Shown here in pieces: positions 1-6,103 of a DNA stretch of 6,363 nt. Numbering within the stretch: the stretch's first letter is position 1; each line of letters opens with the position of its first letter. The notes under the pieces are model-generated. The model did not search any database. It worked only from the letters and a program-made list of their open reading frames with translations, and had not been told where the DNA came from. Source of the DNA: an uncultured Ignavibacteriota bacterium (GTDB lineage: Bacteria > Bacteroidota > Ignavibacteria > Tepidaquicellales > Tepidaquicellaceae); the NCBI GenBank assembly GCA_903901375.1, contig CAIUQV010000346.1, forward strand, positions 1-6,363. Direction: 5' to 3'. The translations under genes were made by a program, and so were the position numbers.

Positions 1-1117
1 AGTAATTTGTAAAAATATTCTCGTCAAGATTAAATTTCACCAGTCCCTGATTCCAAGTTCCCACCCACAAAATATCAGAATTATAGTAATATGAATTGTT
101 AATTTGTGTAATTTTAGTTTCAAGGTTTAACATTTCATTTAAGTTATACAGAGTATAGGTGTCAGTATCAGTATTGAATTTTATTACATTCCCGTTTCCG
201 GCTGTTGTCAGCAGAAGATTATGATGGTTATCTTCAGTAATATGAGAAATACCAGTAAATTCTTCTTTGTCTTTCGGAATGTAATAGAGTTTTTTAGTTT
301 CGAAAACTTCAGTCACCGGATTAAATTTCTGCAACCCGTTACCAAGTGTTCCTACCCACAGAATATTTCTGGAATCTTTGAATACGCAATAAACTGAATT
401 ATTGTAAAGGCTGAATTTATCGTTTTCCTTATGAGTATAATATTTGATTTTTTCTGTAATTGTGTTGAGTGTATACAAACCGTTGAATGTGGATATAAAA
501 ATAAGTGTATCATTAAAAACACAGATGTTTTCTACTGAGGTTTTTGCAAGACTTCCGTTATCAGGACTCCCGTCCCCGTATTTTATAAATTCATTCTTTG
601 AAATGTTATATTTGATAAATCCGTTATTTCTTGTTCCAATCCAAAGATTGTTTTTGCTATCGGCTGTAATACACTTAAGTTCGTTTGTACAGATGGAATT
701 CGGATTACTGTTATTATAAGTAAACCTTTTGAATTTATTCTCAAAAATATTTAACCTGTTTAACCCTCCTGAAAACGTAGAAACCCAGAAGATACTATCG
801 TTTTGCTGGAGTATACAGTTTACGCCATTGTATGACAATGAATTTGAATCGTATGGGTCTGATTTAAAATTCCTGAATGTATACCCGTCGAAACGTGAAA
901 GACCTCCTTCAGTAGCAATCCATAAATAACCGGTATTATCCTTCATAATATAATGAATTATATTATTAGGTAATCCCTGATCAACCGTATAACATTTCAG
1001 ATTGTAGTTTGTGTTTGTTTGAGACTCAGCTTTTGCTGCAGATAATATCAGAGACAGGAATAATATTATTAATGTTACAAACGTCTTATATGATTTTCGT
1101 ATGAATAAATAATTCAA
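1..1117 (-). CDS. Two-component regulator propeller protein, N-terminal part (3' end beyond window)
   Basis: The minus strand is open without a stop from about 1117 to the window edge, giving 372 residues. The first ~30 residues form a signal peptide: basic RKSYK, then a hydrophobic stretch TLIILFLSLILSAAKA. The mature start YTVDQGLPNN, then DNTGYLWIATEGGLSRFDGY, is the classic opening of Reg_prop (ligand-binding sensor propeller) proteins. Seven blade motifs follow, for example LWIATEGGLSRF, FWVSTFSGGLNRL, LWIGTRNNGFIKY, LWVGTLGNGLQKF and LWVGTWNQGLVKF. In known families such periplasmic propellers precede a Y_Y_Y domain, a membrane helix and a histidine kinase, hybrid kinase, diguanylate cyclase or LuxR-type output. 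None of these is in the window, so the output is unknown. There is no in-frame ATG before the signal peptide. A TTG at 1117-1115 is the best start, giving MNYLFIRKSYKT; an ATA at 1102-1100 sits where ATG would be expected. Confidence 0.88.
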   Translation of the reverse strand, partial: MNYLFIRKSYKTFVTLIILFLSLILSAAKAESQTNTNYNLKCYTVDQGLPNNIIHYIMKDNTGYLWIATEGGLSRFDGYTFRNFKSDPYDSNSLSYNGVNCILQQNDSIFWVSTFSGGLNRLNIFENKFKRFTYNNSNPNSICTNELKCITADSKNNLWIGTRNNGFIKYNISKNEFIKYGDGSPDNGSLAKTSVENICVFNDTLIFISTFNGLYTLNTITEKIKYYTHKENDKFSLYNNSVYCVFKDSRNILWVGTLGNGLQKFNPVTEVFETKKLYYIPKDKEEFTGISHITEDNHHNLLLTTAGNGNVIKFNTDTDTYTLYNLNEMLNLETKITQINNSYYYNSDILWVGTWNQGLVKFNLDENIFTNY

Positions 1118-1333
1118 AAGTACCCGTAAGATTATGATTAAAATAATTGTGAAAAATTAATTTATTCAATACTTCTAAACAATACAAATGCAATCTTTTC
1201 AACCGTTTATTCCGTTCAGAAGCCTCTTATTCCTTTTATAAACCTCTTATAGTCTTTAGCACATAATCGGAGATAACTTATTATTATAATTGTAAAACAA
1301 CAAAAATTAAAAATATTTAATTACTGAAAGAAC
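1118..1333. promoter_or_regulatory. Divergent intergenic region with presumed promoters
   Basis: This 216-base AT-rich spacer separates the divergently transcribed propeller gene (minus) and the T9SS substrate gene (plus), so it should hold promoters for both. A TATAAT string lies at 1285-1290, about 44 bases before the plus-strand ATG, but I see no convincing -35 partner. I also find no clear match to the Bacteroidota TAnnTTTG element. A GAAAG at 1326-1330 lies only three bases before the ATG, which is close for a ribosome binding site. The triple repeat listed separately is the most distinctive content. Confidence 0.4.
1201..1260. repeat. Degenerate 20-bp direct repeat, three tandem units
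   Basis: Three consecutive 20-base blocks align without gaps: 1201-1220, 1221-1240 and 1241-1260. They share the pattern A-R-C-C-x-y-T-T-A-T near their left ends. Units 1 and 2 match at 14 of 20 positions and units 2 and 3 at 13 of 20; CCTCTTAT is exact at 1223-1230 and 1243-1250. The spacing is close to two helical turns and lies 74-133 bases before the plus-strand gene. Repeated binding sites for a regulator are one reading; chance in low-complexity DNA is the other. Confidence 0.35.
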
Positions 1334-2344
1334 ATGAGAAAAATAAACTTACTAATTGCATTATCATTACAGCTGATAATATTCAGTACTTCATTATTTG
1401 GTCAAATAACCAATTATACTTTTACGGCGGTAAACGGAGTGTATAGCCCTACATCACCGGGTACACAGTTAATCGGACCTAATGAGGAAGGAACAAACAG
1501 TGCATTAACTCCTATAGGATTTACTTTCAAATTTAACGGAATTAATTACACTAATATAGGTGTAAATGCTTGCGGGTATATTAAATTTGGTGCTTTAACG
1601 ACAACAGAATTTACTAACAATTTAAAAACAGGGTCAAACAGACCTGTGGCAGCCCCATTATGGGATGATATAAAAACCGGAAACATAACCGGTGGTGTAT
1701 TTTCACAATTATCAGGCTCAGCACCAAACAGAGTATTTACAATTGAATGGAGGTTTATGAGATGGTGGTGGAGTAACGGTATTGACAGTGTTATAAGTTT
1801 TGAAGCAAAGTTGTACGAAACAACAAATGTGGTTGAATTTGTTTACCGGCAGGACCCAAACCAGGGAAACTTAGGCGGTCCGACAACAGGGGCTTCAATA
1901 GGTTTAAATTCAACTGCAACTGGAAACGGAAATTTTCTCTCTGTTCAAAGTGCGGGATTAAACCCTCTGATAAGTTCTACCGTGGAAAATGATACTATCC
2001 GTCAGAAACCAGCAACAGGTCAGATTTACAGGTTTACTCCGCCAGTTTCAGGAATCAATATTATAAGTTCCAAAATACCAGACAATTTTTCCCTCGGCCA
2101 GAATTATCCGAACCCTTACAACAGCAGTTCAAAATTCAAATTTGATATTTCAAAGTCAGGAGACGTAAAAATAACGGTTTATGATGTGCAAGGAAGAGAA
2201 GTGCAGACTGTTGTAAATGAAAGGCTTAATGCGGGTAAGTATGAAGTTATGTTTGACGGAAGCGGACTGACGAGCGGAATATATTTTTACAGATTAAGTG
2301 CGGGGAATTTTACAGAGACGAAGAGTATGGTACTGATAAAATAA
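1334..2344 (+). CDS. Secreted T9SS type A sorting-domain protein, 336 aa, unknown function
   Basis: The product starts with a signal peptide (MRK, then LLIALSLQLIIFSTSLFG), probably cleaved before Q24 as is common in this phylum. Residues ~26-235 look like an all-beta region. It begins NYTFTAVNGVYSP, followed by IPIGFTFNF-like text (TPIGFTFKFNGINYTNIGVN) typical of exported Bacteroidota beta-sandwich proteins. A tryptophan patch, RFMRWWW, lies near residues 140-146, and the mature chain has a single cysteine (C80). Residues ~250-336 are the type A sorting domain: LGQNYPNPYN, a FlgD-like sandwich with VYDVQGREV and GIYFYRL, ending MVLIK. In known T9SS substrates this domain directs passage through the outer membrane and is then removed or exchanged for a surface anchor. 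No catalytic motif is seen. The ATG at 1334 is chosen because it begins the signal peptide. The gene is monocistronic, with its own terminator. Confidence 0.9.
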   Translation: MRKINLLIALSLQLIIFSTSLFGQITNYTFTAVNGVYSPTSPGTQLIGPNEEGTNSALTPIGFTFKFNGINYTNIGVNACGYIKFGALTTTEFTNNLKTGSNRPVAAPLWDDIKTGNITGGVFSQLSGSAPNRVFTIEWRFMRWWWSNGIDSVISFEAKLYETTNVVEFVYRQDPNQGNLGGPTTGASIGLNSTATGNGNFLSVQSAGLNPLISSTVENDTIRQKPATGQIYRFTPPVSGINIISSKIPDNFSLGQNYPNPYNSSSKFKFDISKSGDVKITVYDVQGREVQTVVNERLNAGKYEVMFDGSGLTSGIYFYRLSAGNFTETKSMVLIK

Positions 2345-2368
2345 TATTTGTAATCAAACAGGTTAGTG

Positions 2369-2395
2369 AAAGCCGTTCGGTTTGAACGGCTTTTT
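2369..2395 (+). terminator. Rho-independent terminator after the T9SS substrate gene
   Basis: A perfect 10-bp stem pairs AAAGCCGTTC (2369-2378) with GAACGGCTTT (2384-2393) around the loop GGTTT, and a run of five T (2391-2395) overlaps the stem end. It begins 24 bases after the stop codon of the plus-strand gene. On the minus strand only three T follow the stem, so it is a weaker candidate for ending the converging operon from the right. Confidence 0.85.
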
Positions 2396-2468
2396 ATTAA
2401 AATGAGCACAATCGTGTTATAAAAGTAGTTTTTATTGCTTCATAAATGAAAAAATATTATTTAATATA

Positions 2469-2933
2469 TTAATCCAGGTCAGGAATCTGTACCTTGTATT
2501 TATCCGAAGTATCAATAAATGCATTATATTCTTTTCCGATAATTAGTTTAGTTAAGATAACCGGTGTCCCAAGCTGAGTCCTTGTTATTTCATAAACAGA
2601 CTGTCCTTCTATGGATATATCCAGAACAATATCATAAACTGGATATTTATTAACCTTCATTTTCTTATAATTAACGGATTTAATTTTAGCATTACCTTTT
2701 ATACCGTTTAAGACTTTAGGTGTTTCTGGTACGAAACGAACGGATTTTCCAATTTTAAAGAAGAAAATGTTAAAAAGAACTGATAACAGAATGATTACGG
2801 CAAATATAAATCCGACAATATAATTAACTATAACGGGACCCTTATTTGAATAACAAAAATAAATGAAATATAAAGTAAGTGGTACAGGTATTACAAGATA
2901 CCTAATAATATTGATTGATTTGTTTCTATCCAT
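2469..2933 (-). CDS. Two-helix membrane protein, 154 aa, paralogue of its upstream neighbour
   Basis: Not a family I can name. Two hydrophobic segments lie at residues ~8-28 (IIRYLVIPVPLTLYFIYF) and ~34-59. Positive charges lie before the first and just after the second (KIGKSVR), so both ends probably face the cytoplasm. The soluble part (~70-154) contains LNGIKGNAKI, a central YPVYDIVLDISIEG segment and a closing FIDTSDKYKVQIPD. The same layout, including NGIKG-x-A, occurs in the gene immediately upstream, so the two look like an old tandem duplication. The soluble part resembles, from memory, the small beta domain found in some SHOCT or DUF3592-like membrane proteins. The start ATG at 2933 lies four bases after the neighbour's TAG, pointing to co-transcription. 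This is the last gene of the operon. Confidence 0.75.
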   Translation of the reverse strand: MDRNKSINIIRYLVIPVPLTLYFIYFCYSNKGPVIVNYIVGFIFAVIILLSVLFNIFFFKIGKSVRFVPETPKVLNGIKGNAKIKSVNYKKMKVNKYPVYDIVLDISIEGQSVYEITRTQLGTPVILTKLIIGKEYNAFIDTSDKYKVQIPDLD

Positions 2934-2937
2934 TATA

Positions 2938-3363
2938 CTATTTACTCCAATCTATAATTATGTTATCAGTTTTATTGGGGTCAGCAATGATATTAAACAC
3001 AGTACCGGGTTGTAGTCTAGTCATATTCCAGCTATCCATTGCTTCTTTATGTTCCAGCTCGTACAAAGCTTTCCCGGGAATGTTTACCTTTAAATAGAGT
3101 CTGAGCTGGGGCTTGAAATTAATCTGAATACCTGTATCCTCAATCCTGATAAGTTCTGCGGTTCCTTTTATTCCGTTCTGAAGAATATTTTTCTGCCCTT
3201 TTGATTTTAGAAACATAATCAAAGCCATAAGAGCAAAGGAAACAAAAACTGCGATATAAATAACATAATTTATTTTTCTTCCCGAGTAATAATCAAAGGC
3301 AATAAATGCCAGTGGAAGAAGAAGAAACGGAACAAACCTTTTAAATGTATTAGAATAATTCAT
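2938..3363 (-). CDS. Two-helix membrane protein, 141 aa, SHOCT/DUF3592-neighbour-like domain
   Basis: Hydrophobic segments occur at residues ~10-24 (FVPFLLLPLAFIAF) and ~32-52 (NYVIYIAVFVSFALMALIMF), followed by a basic KSKGQK, which suggests both ends are cytoplasmic. Residues ~60-141 form a soluble domain: QNGIKGTAELIRIEDTG, then a P..RLYLKVNIPGKALYE stretch, then LQPGTVFNIIADPN and IIIDW. The order G..A.v..i.dTG..., P...l.l.v..pG..y, l.pG..v.v..DP...i.idw matches, from memory, a small beta domain common in bacterial membrane proteins of unknown role, some carrying SHOCT motifs. That assignment is tentative. The gene lies seven bases after the LRR gene and four bases before its paralogue. 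No enzymatic residues are apparent. Confidence 0.75.
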   Translation of the reverse strand: MNYSNTFKRFVPFLLLPLAFIAFDYYSGRKINYVIYIAVFVSFALMALIMFLKSKGQKNILQNGIKGTAELIRIEDTGIQINFKPQLRLYLKVNIPGKALYELEHKEAMDSWNMTRLQPGTVFNIIADPNKTDNIIIDWSK

Positions 3364-3370
3364 ATAATTA

Positions 3371-4075
3371 TTATTCGTTAGTATTAATAAATTTGAGACT
3401 ACTGTTTTTAGATAACTGCCCTATCCTTTTTTTATCCAGACCCGAATGGAATATTTTCAGGTTTCTGCATTTAGTGATTGAATCCGGCAGGTCTTTGATA
3501 TCTGTTTTAGAAATATGCAGTTCAGAAAGATTCTGAAGTACGGATATATCAGACGGAATTTCTTTTACGTAAGTATAGTCTATATTCAGAACTTCAAGTT
3601 TTTTCAGTTCAAATATTTCGGGTATCAGCGTTGTGATTTTGCATCCGCTTAAATCAAGCACTTTTAAATTAGCAAGGTTTTTAATTTCCGAGGGTAGAAC
3701 ATCAAAGCCATATTCAGGAAACAAATAGTCAGAATTATTATTATAGTTCGGGTCATATTTTTTAGGAGCAGAGGATAAATCCAGTATCTCAAGTTTTTTC
3801 AGTAAGAAAATATCGTTAGTAGGTATTCCAATCAAGGGCATATGCAATTGTTCAAGATTTACAAATTTACCTAACTTTTTTAAATCACCTAATTTAACGT
3901 CATCCGGGTATGTAGAAGCAAAGCGGGGATCAAGATTTAACTTTGTCACATGTTCCGGATGGTCTTTTAGAAGTTCGTCCACATTATCCGGTTCCTGTGG
4001 AAGCCCCATCCAAAGACAGCCCTGACTAAACATTGCAAATATTACTACTAAAGCAATTAATGTTATATTTTTCAT
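3371..4075 (-). CDS. Leucine-rich-repeat lipoprotein, 234 aa
   Basis: The N-terminus MKNITLIALVVIFAMFSQGC ends in a candidate lipobox with C20 as the lipidated residue. The box is loose (S-Q-G-C), which is tolerated in this phylum, so export is well supported and lipidation less so. About six leucine-rich repeats of ~23 residues span residues ~73-232, for example NLEQLHMPLIGIP, KLEILDLSS, NLKVLDLSGCKITTLIPEI, KLEVLNIDYTYVKEIPSDI and NLSELHISKTDIKDLPDSI. The L..L.I....I..LP..I pattern is that of typical bacterial LRR proteins, which form curved protein-binding surfaces. The second repeat carries an insertion of roughly 16 residues rich in Asn and Tyr (~105-122). The gene sits 11 bases after the propeller gene and 7 before the next, so it is probably co-expressed with both. 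Binding partner unknown. Confidence 0.88.
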   Translation of the reverse strand: MKNITLIALVVIFAMFSQGCLWMGLPQEPDNVDELLKDHPEHVTKLNLDPRFASTYPDDVKLGDLKKLGKFVNLEQLHMPLIGIPTNDIFLLKKLEILDLSSAPKKYDPNYNNNSDYLFPEYGFDVLPSEIKNLANLKVLDLSGCKITTLIPEIFELKKLEVLNIDYTYVKEIPSDISVLQNLSELHISKTDIKDLPDSITKCRNLKIFHSGLDKKRIGQLSKNSSLKFINTNE

Positions 4076-4086
4076 ATTCTGATTCG

Positions 4087-5706
4087 TTATTTTATTAATA
4101 ACATTTTTTTAGTACTACTGAACCTTTCGGTAGAGAGTTTATAGAAGTAAATTCCGCTTGTATAGCTTGCTGCGTCAAAGCTGTATTTATGAACACCGGC
4201 ATTTCCCATCTTATCTGCAAGTGTTTCCACCAATCTTCCTGCGGCATCAAATATTTTTAAAGTGATATAATCATCAACCGGAAGGGAGAATTGAATTGTA
4301 GTAACCGGGTTAAAAGGATTAGGATAATTCTGTCCGAGGCAGTATTCTACCGGCACTTCGGAATTCTGATTTGTAATTCCGACAGGAGCAGAATATTTAA
4401 CGGAACAAAAATCCAAGCCTGTGCTTGTGCCAGCCGAACCGCCTGTGACATACGTTCCGCCGCTTGCATCAACTGCAAGACCAAGAGCAAAATCAACGGC
4501 GCTTAATCCACTTGCCGGTCCATTGTACCTGACAGCCCATTGCTGAACACCGGAAGGATTGTATTTAATCGTAGCAAAATCAGCTGTAAGTGTAGATCCT
4601 ACGCTCATTCCAGTAATATAAATATAATTGTAAGGACCTGCTACAATGTTTGAAGCAAGGTCGGCAAATCCTGAGCCATCGTATATTGATGCCCACTGCT
4701 GAGTTCCGGCAGGATTGTATTTAATTGTACAGTAATCAAGGAAAGTGCTTCCAGTTGTTGCACCACCTGTAACGATAACATTACCGAGAGCATCGAGAGT
4801 AATTGCCCGCGCAGTATCTTTTCCATTTGCAGGACCATTATAACTTGAAGCCCACTGCTGAATGCCTGATGAATTATACTTAACAGTAACGATATTCTGA
4901 TTTCCTAAATAAGGAGTGCTGGTACCGAGTATGTAGATATCGTTTGTGACATCATCAACGGCGATACCAGATAAATAATTCAGGCTCAAAGATGAGCCAC
5001 CGTTATAAGAAACATTCCACTGCTGAACGCCTGATGAATTATAAGCAACTGTATAATAATAAATTCCTGCAAATCCTGCTCCTGTACCTGCCGCATAAAC
5101 GTACCCCAAAGGATTTACTGCAAGAGAAACTTTTAAATTACCGACAGTACCGCTGTTAACAATCCACTGCTGAACACCTGATGAATTGTATTTGATGATA
5201 GTTAATGCACCGCCGAGACTTAAATATCCTGCGACGTATACATTTCCAGCGGCATCTGTTTTTATATCTCTTGCTTCCCCAGCATTTCCAAGGCTTAATT
5301 CAAATCTCTGAACCCATAGCTGGACACCCGAGGGGTTTATTTTGATAGTACAAAATCCGTATAAATTGTTTGTGCCAACCTGACTGCCGCCCGTTATGTA
5401 TGTATTACCCGAATTATCTACTACCATTGCATTAAGCCAGTCAGCTCCACCATTATTATAACTGGATGCCCATTGTTGAGTACCAGCGGAATTGTATTTC
5501 ACGACACAATAGTCCAGTCCGTTAGCACCGTTTGAGATAGTGCCACCTACATATACATTACCTGAGCCGTCAAGTCCGATACATTTTGCAGAATCTACAC
5601 CTGCGGCATTACCATTAAACCTTTGCAGCCAAGTCTGTGCTGGTTGTGATAAAAGGCTTCCTGCAGCAAGAAGGAAAAGCAAAGACAGAATAAATTGTTT
5701 TCTCAT
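4087..5706 (-). CDS. Secreted SBBP-type beta-propeller with T9SS type A sorting domain, 539 aa
   Basis: The signal peptide MRKQFILSLLFLLAAGSLLS is probably cleaved before Q21. Residues ~24-442 are eight units of ~52 residues of the SBBP (beta-propeller repeat) type: A..I..D..GNVYVTG, then D[YF]CTIKYN..G.QQW..SYNG. The unit tryptophans lie at 79, 131, 181, 230, 285, 338 and 390, and W26 sits one period before the first. The eighth unit stops at DFCSVKYS without its QQW strand, so the N-terminal AQTWLQRFNG strand probably completes it and closes the ring. Residues ~453-539 are the sorting domain: LGQNYPNPFNP, IFDAAGRLVETL, GIYFYKLS, ending MLLIK. The protein should cross the outer membrane and be released or anchored. 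Propellers of this type are usually binding or scaffold proteins and no catalytic site is visible. It is the first gene of the four-gene operon; ATG 5706 begins the signal peptide. Confidence 0.93.
   Translation of the reverse strand: MRKQFILSLLFLLAAGSLLSQPAQTWLQRFNGNAAGVDSAKCIGLDGSGNVYVGGTISNGANGLDYCVVKYNSAGTQQWASSYNNGGADWLNAMVVDNSGNTYITGGSQVGTNNLYGFCTIKINPSGVQLWVQRFELSLGNAGEARDIKTDAAGNVYVAGYLSLGGALTIIKYNSSGVQQWIVNSGTVGNLKVSLAVNPLGYVYAAGTGAGFAGIYYYTVAYNSSGVQQWNVSYNGGSSLSLNYLSGIAVDDVTNDIYILGTSTPYLGNQNIVTVKYNSSGIQQWASSYNGPANGKDTARAITLDALGNVIVTGGATTGSTFLDYCTIKYNPAGTQQWASIYDGSGFADLASNIVAGPYNYIYITGMSVGSTLTADFATIKYNPSGVQQWAVRYNGPASGLSAVDFALGLAVDASGGTYVTGGSAGTSTGLDFCSVKYSAPVGITNQNSEVPVEYCLGQNYPNPFNPVTTIQFSLPVDDYITLKIFDAAGRLVETLADKMGNAGVHKYSFDAASYTSGIYFYKLSTERFSSTKKMLLIK
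4535..5500 (-). repeat. Seven imperfect DNA repeats encoding the KYNxxGxQQW propeller strands
   Basis: The plus strand shows a recurring segment like CCCACTGCTGAACACC near 4535, 4691, 4850, 5015, 5162, 5313 and 5468, every ~145-165 bases. Each encodes the G-x-Q-Q-W strand of one propeller unit on the minus strand. The copies near 5017 and 5164 differ at one position over 24 bases, while the one near 5313 is the most diverged. This is internal repetition within one gene, not a separate element. Confidence 0.85.
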
Positions 5707-5737
5707 AGTGATAATATTAAGTTTTAAATCATAAAAC

Positions 5738-5765
5738 TTTGAGCTTACACAAAGTAAGTTTCAAA
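5738..5765 (-). promoter_or_regulatory. Imperfect inverted repeat upstream of the operon start
   Basis: TTTGAGCTTAC (5738-5748) and GTAAGTTTCAAA (5754-5765) are inverted copies apart from a small mismatch and one-base bulge, with the loop ACAAA. The element lies 32-59 bases before the ATG of the propeller gene. It could be a leader hairpin or an operator. The core is five paired bases plus a second five after the mismatch, so support is moderate. Confidence 0.35.
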
Positions 5766-5784
5766 TTACATCAAATACCTGCAT

Positions 5785-5801
5785 TGTGTATTTAATACAC
5801 A
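5785..5801. promoter_or_regulatory. 17-base near-perfect palindrome, candidate operator
   Basis: TGTGTATTTAATACACA reads as two 8-base inverted halves, TGTGTATT and AATACACA, around a single central base. It is 79-95 bases upstream of the operon ATG. The TGTGT...ACACA outline resembles in shape the half-site arrangement of CRP/FNR-family operators but is not the canonical sequence. A dimeric regulator site is inferred from symmetry and position only. Confidence 0.4.
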
Positions 5802-6103
5802 GTAAAGGAAATGTTATAAATTATCTTTTTTCTCTATTTATAAATTGAATATTAATCTGCTTTGGTTCGGAATCAACAATATACAATCAAACGGGGCGTA
5901 TACATATTGTTTTTTCAAATCATTGTTCGTTGAAAAATAGTATTTACGCATAGCAAATGCAAGAAAAAAACATGCACTGTGAAAATATTATACAGTATAT
6001 AATGAACAGTAAATAAACAAAATGATAAATAAAGTCTGATTTCGTGAATGTTTAAGAAGTATAAAATGTTGTAATTTTATTGTTAAATTTAAATCAATTA
6101 AGT

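Larger units (their letters stand above)
5707..6103. promoter_or_regulatory. AT-rich divergent intergenic region, 397 bases
   Basis: No coding region is supported here. The stretch lies between the start of the minus-strand operon and the start of the plus-strand gene, so it should contain both promoters. No strong canonical promoter stands out. On the minus strand TACTTTG and TAATTTG strings near the operon start only approach the Bacteroidota TAnnTTTG element. Besides the two dyads listed separately there is an 8-bp inverted repeat AACAATAT/ATATTGTT (5875-5882 and 5904-5911) enclosing a short G-rich island (CGGGGCG), an 8-bp TTTTTCAA/TTGAAAAA pair (5911-5918 and 5930-5937), and a direct repeat TTATAAATT at 5814 and 5838. 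These are weak in such AT-rich DNA. Confidence 0.45.

Noticed and set aside
444..929. Two open frames on the plus strand (444-719 and 729-929)
   Set aside because: They lie opposite the clearly coding propeller gene, which has seven motif repeats; they show no family resemblance.
2461..2472. 12-base palindrome TTAATATATTAA across the stop of the last operon gene
   Set aside because: Made only of A and T, expected by chance in this DNA, and not followed by a T-run that would make it a terminator.
2915..3097. Plus-strand frame of 60 residues
   Set aside because: Antisense to the two-helix membrane protein genes; no recognisable domain and a poor start context.
4291..4838. Frames on either strand inside the SBBP propeller gene
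   Set aside because: Shadows created by the repetitive propeller coding sequence.
4535..5500. Regularly spaced direct repeats that could suggest a CRISPR-like array
   Set aside because: They are in frame, encode the conserved QQW propeller strand, vary between copies, and the intervening DNA also encodes homologous blades.
5540..5734. Plus-strand frame of 64 residues at the start of the propeller gene
   Set aside because: Opposite the signal peptide and first blade; no independent support.
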